Positions 8,334 to 16,075 of a DNA stretch of 64,000 nucleotides are shown one piece after another. The notes under the pieces were generated by a model. The model had not been told where the DNA came from, made no database searches, and was given only the letters and a program-made list of their open reading frames with translations. How positions within the stretch are numbered: the stretch's first letter is position 1; the number at the start of each line of letters is the position of its first letter. A program made the position numbers and the translations under genes. The DNA comes from Comamonadaceae bacterium UBA4962 (GTDB lineage: Bacteria; Pseudomonadota; Gammaproteobacteria; Burkholderiales; Burkholderiaceae_C), in the NCBI GenBank assembly GCA_002397315.1, contig DHAE01000007.1, positions 396,875 through 460,874 on the forward strand, written 5' to 3'.

Positions 8334-11300
8334 ATGTTTGAAAAACTGATTCGATTCTCGATCGAGCAGCGCTGGCTGGTGCTGCTCGCTGTACTGGCCA
8401 TGGCGGCGCTGGGCGTCTTCAACTATCAGAAGCTGCCCATCGACGCGGTCCCGGACATCACGAACGTCCAGGTCCAAATCAACACGCAGGCACCGGGCTA
8501 CTCGCCGCTGGAGACCGAGCAGCGCGTGACCTACCCCATCGAGACGGTGATGGCGGGACTGCCTAACTTGGAGCAAACACGATCCTTGTCGCGCTACGGC
8601 TTGTCGCAGGTGACGGTGATCTTCAAGGACGGCACCGACATCTACTTCGCGCGCCAGCTGGTCAACGAACGCATTCAGGAGGCGCGTGACCGGCTTCCGG
8701 CGGGCATTACGCCAGCGATGGGACCGATATCGACCGGATTGGGGGAAATCTACCTCTGGACCGTGGAGACCAGGGATGGCGCGAAGAAGCCGGATGGCAA
8801 CCCCTATACCGCCACGGACCTGCGCGAGATCCAGGACTGGATCATCAAGCCTCAGTTGCGCAACGTGCCGGGGGTCACGGAAATCAACTCCATCGGCGGG
8901 TTTGCCAAGGAATACCAGATTGCGCCGTCGCCCGAGCGCCTCGCATCCCTAGGAGTCACGCTGCAGGACATCTTCACGGCGATCGACCGCAACAACGGCA
9001 ACGTCGGCGCGGGCTACATCGAAAAGCGTGGCGAGCAGTACCTCATCCGTGCACCTGGCCAGGTCCGTACCCTGGAGGACATCGGAAACGTCATTCTGAG
9101 CAGCGCCAATGGAGTACCGGTGCGCATTCGCGACGTGGCCGACGTGGGCCTCGGGCGCGAGCTTCGCACGGGCGCTGCGACCGACAACGGCCGAGAGGTC
9201 GTGCTGGGCACCGTGTTCATGCTGATCGGCGAGAACAGCCGCACCGTGTCCCAGGCCGTGGACAAGAAAATGATCGAGGTCAACCGCAGCCTGCCCGAGG
9301 GCGTGCACGCGGTGACGGTCTACGACCGCACCGTCCTGGTGGACAAGGCGATCAGCACCGTCAAGAAGAACCTCTTGGAAGGCGCGATCCTCGTGATCGT
9401 CATCCTGTTTCTTTTCCTGGGCAACATCCGGGCGGCCATCATCACGGCGACCGTCATCCCGCTGTCCATGCTCTTTACCTTCACCGGGATGGTTTCGTAC
9501 AAGGTCAGTGCGAACCTCATGAGCCTGGGCGCGCTGGACTTCGGCATCATCATCGACGGAGCCGTGGTGATCGTGGAAAACTGCGTGCGTCGCCTCGCTC
9601 ATGCACAGGCGCACTATGGCCGACCGCTCACGCGAGCCGAGCGCTTCCATGAGGTTTTCCTGGCCTCCAAGGAATCGCGCCGTGCCTTGTTGTTCGGCCA
9701 GCTCATCATCATGGTGGTGTATCTGCCGATCTTTGCGCTCACCGGAGTGGAGGGCAAGATGTTCCATCCGATGGCGTTCACCGTGGTGGCGGCCCTCGTG
9801 GGCGCGATGATTCTCTCGGTGACGTTCATTCCTGCGGCCGTCGCCCTGTTCATCGGCAACAAGGTCAGCGAGAAGGAAAATTTCCTGCTGAGCGGTGCCA
9901 AGCGCCTGTACGCGCCCTTGCTCGACCGGGTGATGGGAGCCAAGGCGGTGGTCTTGAGCGTTGCTGCGGTGGCTGTGGTCCTGTGCGGGCTCATTGCAAC
10001 GCGCATGGGCAGCGAATTCGTGCCCAACCTCAACGAGGGCGACTTCGCCATACAGGCGCTGCGAATTCCGGGCACCAGCCTCTCGCAGTCGGTAGCCATG
10101 CAGCAGCAGATCGAGAAAACGCTCAAGGCTAAGTTCCCAGAGATCGAAAGGATCTTTGCGCGCACGGGTACGGCAGAGATCGCATCGGACCCCATGCCGC
10201 CCAACATCTCGGACGGCTACATCATGCTCAAGCCGATGAGCGAGTGGCCCGAACCCCGCAAAACCCGCGACGAGCTGCTCGCGGCCATCCAGGCGGTGAT
10301 CGGGAAGATCCCCGGCAACAACTACGAGTTCTCGCAGCCCATCCAGCTTCGCTTCAACGAACTGATCTCAGGCGTGCGCAGCGATGTGGCGGTCAAGATC
10401 TTCGGCGACGACATGGACGTTCTGAACAAGACGGCCGAGGAAGTCTCCGCGATGCTGCAAAAAATCCAGGGCGCCTCGGAAGTGAAAGTCGAGCAGACGA
10501 CGGGCCTGCCCATGCTCACCGTCAACATCGACCGGCAAAAGGCGGCCCGCTACGGCTTGAATGTGGCCGACATCCAGGAGACCGTCGCGACGGCCATTGG
10601 TGGCCGAGAGGCGGGAACGCTGTTCGAGGGTGATCGGCGCTTTGACATTCTGGTGCGCCTGCCGGAGACGCTACGCAATGACCTGGAGGGCATGAAACGC
10701 CTACCCATCCCGCTTCCCCGCTCTGCGTCGGGTACAGAGGCGCGCACGAACTTCATTCCGCTGGGCGAAGTCGCCAGCTTCGAGCTGGCACCTGGGCCCA
10801 ACCAGGTGAGCCGGGAGAATGGCAAGCGGCGGATCGTGGTCAGCGCCAATGTGCGAGGCCGGGATGTCGGATCATTCGTCTCCGACGCGGAGCAAGGGCT
10901 CGCGCAGATCAAGATTCCCACCGGCTACTGGACAAGTTGGGGCGGCACTTTCGAGAACCTGCAATCTGCCACTCAGCGTCTGCAGATCGTCGTGCCGGCA
11001 TCGCTGCTGCTGGTTTTCGTACTGCTGTTCGCCATGTTCGGCAACGTCAAGGACGGTCTTCTCGTGTTCACCGGCATCCCCTTCGCGCTGACGGGCGGCA
11101 TCCTGGCGCTCTGGCTGCGGGACATCCCGATGTCGATTTCTGCCGCCGTGGGATTCATTGCGCTGTCGGGGGTTGCTGTGCTGAACGGTCTGGTGATGAT
11201 CTCGTACATCCGCAGCCTGAGGGAGGAAGGCATCCCCCTGGACACTGCCATCCGTGAGGGGGCCTTGACCCGCCTTCGCCCAGTGCTCATGACCGCACTG

Positions 11301-11519
11301 GTCGCCTCGCTGGGCTTCATACCCATGGCGATCGCAACTGGCACGGGCGCCGAGGTCCAGCGGCCACTGGCAACAGTGGTGATCGGCGGGATCCTCTCTT
11401 CGACCCTGCTGACCTTGCTGGTGCTGCCCATCCTCTACCGGCTGGCACACCGGCCCGATGAGCAAGACGAGGACGTTTCCGCTGAGCCAACCCACCCGAA
11501 CGCGCCGTCAACGGTGTGA
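8334..11519 (+). CDS. czcA: CzcA, HME-RND transporter for Co/Zn/Cd
   Basis: 1061 aa inner-membrane proton/cation antiporter with the RND layout: TM1 near residues 12-30, a large periplasmic loop, TM2-6, a second loop and TM7-12. The fourth-helix motif DFGIIIDGAVVIVEN begins at Asp402; the two Asp and the Glu of this motif are the signature of the divalent-cation HME1 subfamily and separate it from CusA below. Start at 8334 follows CGGAGTTCCTCC. A strong hairpin lies just after the stop. Confidence 0.96.
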   Translation: MFEKLIRFSIEQRWLVLLAVLAMAALGVFNYQKLPIDAVPDITNVQVQINTQAPGYSPLETEQRVTYPIETVMAGLPNLEQTRSLSRYGLSQVTVIFKDGTDIYFARQLVNERIQEARDRLPAGITPAMGPISTGLGEIYLWTVETRDGAKKPDGNPYTATDLREIQDWIIKPQLRNVPGVTEINSIGGFAKEYQIAPSPERLASLGVTLQDIFTAIDRNNGNVGAGYIEKRGEQYLIRAPGQVRTLEDIGNVILSSANGVPVRIRDVADVGLGRELRTGAATDNGREVVLGTVFMLIGENSRTVSQAVDKKMIEVNRSLPEGVHAVTVYDRTVLVDKAISTVKKNLLEGAILVIVILFLFLGNIRAAIITATVIPLSMLFTFTGMVSYKVSANLMSLGALDFGIIIDGAVVIVENCVRRLAHAQAHYGRPLTRAERFHEVFLASKESRRALLFGQLIIMVVYLPIFALTGVEGKMFHPMAFTVVAALVGAMILSVTFIPAAVALFIGNKVSEKENFLLSGAKRLYAPLLDRVMGAKAVVLSVAAVAVVLCGLIATRMGSEFVPNLNEGDFAIQALRIPGTSLSQSVAMQQQIEKTLKAKFPEIERIFARTGTAEIASDPMPPNISDGYIMLKPMSEWPEPRKTRDELLAAIQAVIGKIPGNNYEFSQPIQLRFNELISGVRSDVAVKIFGDDMDVLNKTAEEVSAMLQKIQGASEVKVEQTTGLPMLTVNIDRQKAARYGLNVADIQETVATAIGGREAGTLFEGDRRFDILVRLPETLRNDLEGMKRLPIPLPRSASGTEARTNFIPLGEVASFELAPGPNQVSRENGKRRIVVSANVRGRDVGSFVSDAEQGLAQIKIPTGYWTSWGGTFENLQSATQRLQIVVPASLLLVFVLLFAMFGNVKDGLLVFTGIPFALTGGILALWLRDIPMSISAAVGFIALSGVAVLNGLVMISYIRSLREEGIPLDTAIREGALTRLRPVLMTALVASLGFIPMAIATGTGAEVQRPLATVVIGGILSSTLLTLLVLPILYRLAHRPDEQDEDVSAEPTHPNAPSTV

Positions 11520-11523
11520 CAGC

Positions 11524-11552
11524 GGCCGGTTCATCTCGTGAATGAACCGGCC
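11524..11552 (+). terminator. Hairpin after czcA
   Basis: GGCCGGTTCAT (11524-11534) pairs perfectly with ATGAACCGGCC (11542-11552) around a 7-nt loop, 5 bp after the czcA stop. A pyrimidine-rich but not T-only tract follows (ATCTCTTCTCTCCC). It could be an attenuator or a 3'-end stabiliser separating czcCBA from the next small gene. Confidence 0.6.
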
Positions 11553-11592
11553 ATCTCTTCTCTCCCTCCCTCAACTCACCCAAGGAAGATTC

Positions 11593-11979
11593 ATGAAGAT
11601 ATCTCGACTGCTCCCAGTGCTGGCTCTGGCATTCGCCGGCGCCTCCTTCGCGGCCGACAAGCACGCCGACGGCCACGAGGTCAAGCCGATGCATGGCGGC
11701 GCCGTGGCCGAAGCCAAGGACATCGACTATGAGTTGGTGGCCAAGGCCGACAAGCTGCAGCTTTATATGCGCGACCACGGCAAGCCCTTGGATCCCTCGG
11801 GCATGACCGCCAAGGTGACGCTGCTGTCCGGCAGTGACAAACAGGAAGCCCAGCTTCAGCCGGTGGACGGAAAGTTGGAAGCTGCGGGCAGCTTCAAGGT
11901 CGCCGCAGGTACCAAAGCAGTGGTGGCCGTGACCAAGGCTGGAAAAGCCGTGGCCTCTGTGCGTTTCGTTCTCAAGTAA
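11593..11979 (+). CDS. Small periplasmic protein related to the CzcB N-terminal domain
   Basis: 128 aa. Signal peptide ends near GASFAAD. The mature protein has His residues (DKHADGHE, MHGG) and then a single beta-rich domain. By eye this aligns with residues about 91-140 of CzcB: shared features are xGGxxxE, then Y/SxELxA, the LxxYM/WMxxxxKPLxP block and the VTxL strand. Start at 11593 is supported by AAGGAAG; upstream in-frame ATG codons have no such site. Probably a metal-binding or adaptor-interacting accessory of CzcCBA (inference). Other czc clusters carry similar unnamed genes here. Confidence 0.8.
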   Translation: MKISRLLPVLALAFAGASFAADKHADGHEVKPMHGGAVAEAKDIDYELVAKADKLQLYMRDHGKPLDPSGMTAKVTLLSGSDKQEAQLQPVDGKLEAAGSFKVAAGTKAVVAVTKAGKAVASVRFVLK

Positions 11980-11997
11980 CTACCAGTTCATGAAGTC

Positions 11998-12059
11998 GCG
12001 CCACCGCAGTGGTGGCGCATCCGCCCCATGCTGGAGGCTCAGGCTGAGCCTCCAGCATG
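11998..12059 (+). terminator. Two back-to-back hairpins ending the czc transcript
   Basis: GCGCCACC (11998-12005) pairs with GGTGGCGC (12011-12018). Then CATGCTGGAGGCTCA (12027-12041) pairs perfectly with TGAGCCTCCAGCATG (12045-12059) over a 3-nt loop. The 15-bp second stem is the strongest hairpin I noticed in the window. No T tract follows, so it may stop polymerase weakly or mainly protect the upstream message. Confidence 0.65.
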
Positions 12060-12083
12060 ACCTGGCGGCGATGAGATCAATCC

Positions 12084-12311
12084 ATGCTGCAGCGTGTCCC
12101 CCCGGGCAATCTGTCACTCAAGCTGACCTGGATCTGGCTCGGCCTGGTGGCATGCGCGCTCGTGTTCTGGCAACTGCGAAAACGTTGGCTCAAGCACTTT
12201 GATCCGATCGACCGCCGCGCGAAGTACACAGTGAGGCTGGCAAGACGCCTGCGGCAGCGGCGCCTGGTCCGCTTGAAGGCGCGTGCCGCGCGTCGTTCAA
12301 GAAACCGCTGA
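12084..12311 (+). CDS. Small single-pass membrane protein, Arg-rich tail
   Basis: 75 aa. One transmembrane helix (LTWIWLGLVACALVFWQL, about 14-31) is followed by a strongly basic cytoplasmic-type tail (RRAKYTVRLARRLRQRRL and on). It sits between the czc terminator hairpins and czcR on the same strand. No family recognised and no clear ribosome site, so it may be a minor gene. Its position just before czcRS would fit a membrane accessory of the sensor, which is speculation. Confidence 0.5.
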   Translation: MLQRVPPGNLSLKLTWIWLGLVACALVFWQLRKRWLKHFDPIDRRAKYTVRLARRLRQRRLVRLKARAARRSRNR

Positions 12312-12368
12312 CCAGCGCCAGTCGCCCAGGGGTCGCACTGCACGACGCCGACCTCACCCTGACCGCCC

Positions 12369-12386
12369 GATGACGAATTTGTAATC
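12369..12386 (+). promoter_or_regulatory. GATGAC-N6-GTAATC box upstream of czcR
   Basis: Member of the window-wide GATNAC-N6-GTAATC set. It ends 33 bp before the czcR ATG. On the opposite strand at 14977-14994 the sequence ATGACGAACTTGTAATC differs from this one (ATGACGAATTTGTAATC) at a single base. Here no -10 hexamer fits at the 32-nt spacing used elsewhere, so it may mediate autoregulation in a different geometry. Confidence 0.5.
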
Positions 12387-12419
12387 GTCACACGGCCTAC
12401 CGGCTCGGAAAATACATCC

Positions 12420-13103
12420 ATGAAAATCCTGCTCATTGAGGACGAGGTCAAGCTATCCGCGTACCTGCACAAGGGCCTGGGCGAGGCAGGCTACAACGTC
12501 GATGTGGTTCACAACGGGGTGGACGGCCTCCACATGGCCCTGGAGGGCTCACACGACCTGCTGATTCTCGACGCGATGCTTCCGGGCATTGACGGATTCA
12601 CCGTCTTGACCGCGCTGCGCAAAACAAAGCAAACGCCCGTGCTTATGCTGACCGCCCGAGTTAGTGTGGAGGACCGCGTGCTCGGCCTGCAGACGGGCGC
12701 CGACGACTACCTCGTCAAGCCGTTCGCATTCTCCGAACTCGCTGCGCGCATCCAGGTGTTGCTCAGGCGCAGCCATGGAGCCCGGGATGCAGGTGAGCCG
12801 ACGCTGCTCGGACTTGCGGACCTCGAACTTGATCTGGTGCGGCGCAAGGCGAGTCGGGCCGGACAGCGGGTCGATCTCACGGCCAAGGAGTTTCAGCTGC
12901 TGACGCTTTTCCTGCGCCGGAAGGGGGAGGTGCTCTCGCGCACCGAGATCGCCGAGCAGGTCTGGGACATGAACTTTGACAGCGACACCAATGTCGTGGA
13001 GGTGGCTATCCGCCGACTGCGCAGCAAGATGGATTCCCCCTTCGAAAAGCCATTGCTGCACACCATACGCGGCATGGGATATGTTTTGGAAGAGCGAAGC
13101 TGA
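12420..13103 (+). CDS. czcR: CzcR, OmpR/PhoB-family response regulator
   Basis: 227 aa. The receiver domain (1-115) has the acidic pair E7/D8, phosphoacceptor Asp51 (LILDAMLPGIDG) and Lys near 101 (VKPFAFSEL). A winged-helix DNA-binding domain follows (about 130-225; RKGEVLSRTEIAEQVWDMN, IRRLRSKMD). It belongs to the heavy-metal CopR/CzcR/CusR clade. The last base overlaps the czcS ATG, so both are co-translated. Distinguished from copR at 37089 by context after czcCBA; regulon assignment is inference. Confidence 0.9.
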   Translation: MKILLIEDEVKLSAYLHKGLGEAGYNVDVVHNGVDGLHMALEGSHDLLILDAMLPGIDGFTVLTALRKTKQTPVLMLTARVSVEDRVLGLQTGADDYLVKPFAFSELAARIQVLLRRSHGARDAGEPTLLGLADLELDLVRRKASRAGQRVDLTAKEFQLLTLFLRRKGEVLSRTEIAEQVWDMNFDSDTNVVEVAIRRLRSKMDSPFEKPLLHTIRGMGYVLEERS

Positions 13104-14455
13104 TGGAGCGGGCCCTTTCGCACTCTCTGCGCCAGCGCCTGTCCTGGTGGCTCGCTGCGCAAAGCCTTGCAGGCCTTGGAGGTGTCTGCCTGGTGGTCTA
13201 CCTTGTTACTGCGATGAATATGTCTGAGCGGCAAGCCGAGACCTTGGCACAAAAGGAGACCATCGTTCGCCACCTTCTGGGCACGGGGGAGCACGCTGCG
13301 CGAGAAACGCCACAGGCTCATCCGCTGAGCGACTTCCTGATCGGCCACGAGGACTTCCGGCTTACTGTGCGCACGAGCGAAGGCAAGCTGCTGTTTCCTC
13401 TGGTCGAGCCCGAGGTACGAGGCACGAACGTGGCCTCCAAGATCTTCGACGTCGCGGGGCGTTCTCCCGGCGATCCTGCGCTGCGGGTCACACTGTCGAT
13501 GGACGTAGCGGACGACCAAAAGCACCTGCAGCGTCTGGCCGTGACGCTGACGGTGGCAGCAGTCGTCGGCACCCTGGTGGTCTCCCTCGGCGGCTTGTCC
13601 ATCGTTCACCTTGGGCTGGCACCGGTGCGCAGGCTCGCGGCCCAGGTCCAGGCGCTTTCGGTCGAGAACCTGCACCAGCGCTTAGACGCCTCGGGACAGC
13701 CCTCAGAACTGGTGCCGCTGGTGCAGCAATTCAACGACTTGCTGGGCCGACTCGATCAAGCCTATACCCAGTTGGAGGGCTTCAACGCGGATGTCGCCCA
13801 CGAACTGTGTACTCCGTTGGCCACCTTGCTAGCCAGCAACGAACTGGCGCTTCGCCGTCCGGCCAGCTTCGACCTGCCGGAGGTACTTTCTTCCAATCTG
13901 GAAGAGCTCCACAGGTTGACCGGCATCGTGAACGACATGCTCTTCCTGTCACAGGCGGATCGGGGCGCTGCCGCTCGCCGCACGCACACGCCCAGTCTTG
14001 CGGCAGTTGTCCAGCAGGTGGCGGAGTATCACGACGCAGCGCTGTCGGAGGCTGAGTTGGAACTGCGTGTCTCGGGAGATGCGGCCGGGGACTTTGACGA
14101 GCCGCTTCTCAGGCGTGCGCTGTCCAACCTGATTGGCAACGCCACTCGCTATGCTGCTCGCGGTACTGAGATCGTCGTCAGCATCGAACCGGTCGCCAGT
14201 GGGCGGGTGCGTGTATTGGTGCGCAACACGGGCCAGACGGTGCCTGCGGAGGTCCTGGAGCGGATCTTCGACAGGTTCTTTCGAGCGTCGGCATCCCGCA
14301 CACACAGCCAGAAGAACCATGGACTGGGACTGGCCATCACGGCCGCGATTGCGCGCATGCACGGCGGCGGTCCGATCGCCAGCTGCAGCCAAGGGATCAC
14401 AAGCATCGGGCTGGAGATGAGCACCTCGGCACACGCAGCGGGGACGAGTTCATGA
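13103..14455 (+). CDS. czcS: CzcS, heavy-metal sensor histidine kinase
   Basis: 450 aa inner-membrane kinase: TM1 about 13-35, periplasmic sensor loop, TM2 about 148-172, HAMP, then the dimerisation domain with His233 in AHELCTPL and an ATPase domain (LSNLIGNATRYA N-box, GLGLAITAAI G-box). The H-box has Cys236 where the family usually has Arg (HELRTP). The C-terminus is a little atypical (ASCSQGITSIGLEM). Senses periplasmic Zn/Cd/Co by family analogy. Confidence 0.9.
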   Translation: MERALSHSLRQRLSWWLAAQSLAGLGGVCLVVYLVTAMNMSERQAETLAQKETIVRHLLGTGEHAARETPQAHPLSDFLIGHEDFRLTVRTSEGKLLFPLVEPEVRGTNVASKIFDVAGRSPGDPALRVTLSMDVADDQKHLQRLAVTLTVAAVVGTLVVSLGGLSIVHLGLAPVRRLAAQVQALSVENLHQRLDASGQPSELVPLVQQFNDLLGRLDQAYTQLEGFNADVAHELCTPLATLLASNELALRRPASFDLPEVLSSNLEELHRLTGIVNDMLFLSQADRGAAARRTHTPSLAAVVQQVAEYHDAALSEAELELRVSGDAAGDFDEPLLRRALSNLIGNATRYAARGTEIVVSIEPVASGRVRVLVRNTGQTVPAEVLERIFDRFFRASASRTHSQKNHGLGLAITAAIARMHGGGPIASCSQGITSIGLEMSTSAHAAGTSS

Positions 14456-14526
14456 GCGCAGCGAGCTTGGCCGGAAGTGCCCAGAGCCGACCGATTGCGA
14501 GCCGCCCGCTGCTGCTATCCCAACAG

Positions 14527-14865
14527 CTATTGTGCGGGCAGCGCGGGTACGGGCGCGCCCACGCGTCGCTGTGCCCAACTCGGATGCTTCTGGGCCCGAT
14601 CCAGGTCCGCCAGGACTTCATCGCGTGTCATGGAGGTGCCTTTGACCGGAACGGGCGCGCCGAACCGGTGGTATTGCCACAGGCCGTCTTTTTTCGCCTG
14701 CTCCATATCCGCAACAACCTGGTCGCGCGACTTCCCTTGCGTGGCATGGTCGGGGTGCGTCGTGTAACCCATCTCGGTGTTGGCAGGGTGGATCACGCCG
14801 GCCGCCAGCGCTGGGCTGGCAATGGCCGCGAAGGCCACGGTGGTCAAAAGAGTGCGAATCGTCAT
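14527..14865 (-). CDS. DUF4148-type secreted protein with two repeats (locus 3)
   Basis: 112 aa. Signal peptide runs to ASPALA. The mature part has an AGVIHPANTEMGYTTHP segment like the SVYHP class, then two repeats: SRDQVVADMEQAKKDGLW...GAPVP and TRDEVLADLDRAQKHPSW...GAPVP. The start at 14865 is fixed by GGAG just upstream; the frame is open further back to 15069 but without a signal peptide. It is convergent with czcS and downstream of cadR on the same strand, with its own conserved promoter at 14939-14994. Confidence 0.8.
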   Translation of the reverse strand: MTIRTLLTTVAFAAIASPALAAGVIHPANTEMGYTTHPDHATQGKSRDQVVADMEQAKKDGLWQYHRFGAPVPVKGTSMTRDEVLADLDRAQKHPSWAQRRVGAPVPALPAQ

Positions 14866-14938
14866 TTGGTATCTCCTCGGGTTGATGTGCCTCCTGCGCC
14901 GAGCCACCGACTGGTTCAGCGGCAGAGCCACGCATGGC

Positions 14939-14994
14939 AGTCTGATGACCGGATACCAACAGCTTTCGCACTCACGGATTACAAGTTCGTCATG
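14939..14994 (-). promoter_or_regulatory. Response-regulator-like box plus -10, DUF4148 locus 3
   Basis: Read on the minus strand, CATGAC-N6-GTAATC (14994 down to 14977) is followed after exactly 32 nt by CAGACT (14944-14939), about 75 bp upstream of the gene. The downstream flank AGACT...CCATGCG also resembles the loci at 3689 and 34563. The box overlaps the last codons of cadR. Confidence 0.6.
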
Positions 14995-15448
14995 TCCGCA
15001 GCGTTGGCGACGAAGAGGCGGGTCTGTCTGCATGGCACAGGCACGCCTCGCCATGGGCAGCGGAGACAAGTTCCTTCAAGATGCCGCAGCTTTGATGGGG
15101 ACGCTCCCCTGCGCAGGCGGAACGCAACTGCAGGAGCTGTTTTTCGAGGGCCTTCATGCTTTTAAGGCGCGCACGCAGACGGCTGAGTTTGCCGTCGATC
15201 AGTTCGTTGACGTCACCGCACGCGTCCTGCGGTGCGTCCAGCGCACCGAGGAGACTTTTTACATCGGCCAAAGGAATATCCAGGGCCCTGCAGTGCCGCA
15301 CAAAGGCGAGGCGTTCGAGATGGGCATCGGCATAGTCGCGGTAGCCGTTGGGAAGTCGTGCAGGCTTGGGAAGAAGGCCTTCTTTTTCATAGAAACGGAT
15401 GGTTTCGGCATCAACGCCCGTGGCACTGGCCAGATTCTTGATCTGCAT
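14990..15448 (-). CDS. cadR: CadR/PbrR-type MerR regulator (Cd/Pb responsive)
   Basis: 152 aa MerR-family activator. The N-terminal HTH reads MQIKNLASATGVDAETIRFY; the dimerisation helix and a C-terminal metal loop follow. Metal-ligand cysteines fall at 77 (DACGD), 112 and 121 (CAGERPHQSC), a spacing I recall for PbrR more than for CadR. A second pair, CLC, lies in the tail. Start at 15448 is chosen by homology; an in-frame ATG four codons earlier is possible. Divergent from the DUF3703-cadA genes, whose two promoters it should control. Confidence 0.88.
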   Translation of the reverse strand: MQIKNLASATGVDAETIRFYEKEGLLPKPARLPNGYRDYADAHLERLAFVRHCRALDIPLADVKSLLGALDAPQDACGDVNELIDGKLSRLRARLKSMKALEKQLLQLRSACAGERPHQSCGILKELVSAAHGEACLCHADRPASSSPTLRT

Positions 15449-15471
15449 GGTTCCTTCCATTTTTCTGATTC

Positions 15472-15502
15472 TTGACACTGTAGCCACTCCAAGGTTTCCA
15501 AT
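15472..15502 (+). promoter_or_regulatory. MerR/CadR-type promoter 1
   Basis: TTGACA (15472-15477) and TCCAAT (15497-15502) are separated by 19 bp, the over-long spacing that MerR-family activators correct. The spacer contains the imperfect dyad CTGTAGCCACTCCAAGG. It faces the DUF3703 gene and lies in the cadR divergent region, so it may also set cadR expression. Confidence 0.75.
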
Positions 15503-15563
15503 AGGCGCCAGCGGACATTTCGTCCTGCGCTTCTTCTGCACAAGGCCGTCATAACGCAAAACC

Positions 15564-15944
15564 ATGAACAAGCTATCTGATCCGCGATCTGCCACGACCT
15601 TCGATCCCGTCGTGTTCGAGCGCCTGCTGGCCAGGTATGAGGCGCTCCCTGAAACCGATGCAGAAGCGAAATGGCTGACCCTCGAAGCCGCGCATGTCGT
15701 TGGGCAAAGCCGCTTCACGCCTCACTGGAGAACCCACGTTGCGATGCTGCAGCTTGCCCTGGCGACCAAGAATGGTCCAGAGTTCGCTGGACAGCTCCTG
15801 CGGTTGGCCCTGGTGCCCTTGGGTCATTTGCTCAAGCGTCTTCCTCTGGGCAATCCGGGGCGCGCGAACGTGAGCGCTTTCGAACCCATGCCCGTGCGCG
15901 CGGATATCGCCGAGTTGATCGCCGCCACCCGGCTCGCGAGCTAG
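15564..15944 (+). CDS. DUF3703-domain protein
   Basis: 126 aa cytosolic, helical protein without signal peptide. Recognised as DUF3703 by AHVVGQSRFTPHWRTHVAML and the terminal GNPGRANVSAFEPMPV motif. The family is repeatedly found in cadmium/zinc/mercury operons but has no established activity. It lies between two nearly identical MerR-type promoters and directly upstream of cadA, which indicates co-regulation by CadR. Confidence 0.85.
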   Translation: MNKLSDPRSATTFDPVVFERLLARYEALPETDAEAKWLTLEAAHVVGQSRFTPHWRTHVAMLQLALATKNGPEFAGQLLRLALVPLGHLLKRLPLGNPGRANVSAFEPMPVRADIAELIAATRLAS

Positions 15945-16020
15945 CCGCCTGTGCAAATGCGGTTGCTCCTACACAAAACCTGCGCGTGCAGCGGCGTGCT
16001 GAACCCATTCCACCCTGAAC

Positions 16021-16051
16021 TTGACATTGAAGCCACATCAAGGTTTCCAAT
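16021..16051 (+). promoter_or_regulatory. MerR/CadR-type promoter 2, upstream of cadA
   Basis: TTGACA (16021-16026), 19-bp spacer and TCCAAT (16046-16051). The block AAGGTTTCCAAT is identical to promoter 1 and the spacer differs at few positions. This gives cadA its own regulated start 25 bp before the gene, in addition to read-through from promoter 1. Confidence 0.75.
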
Positions 16052-16075
16052 GGACGCCAAGAAGGAACCATTCCC

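Noticed and set aside
11542..11592. Upstream starts for the small protein after czcA
   Set aside because: They overlap the hairpin and spoil the signal peptide; AAGGAAG supports 11593.
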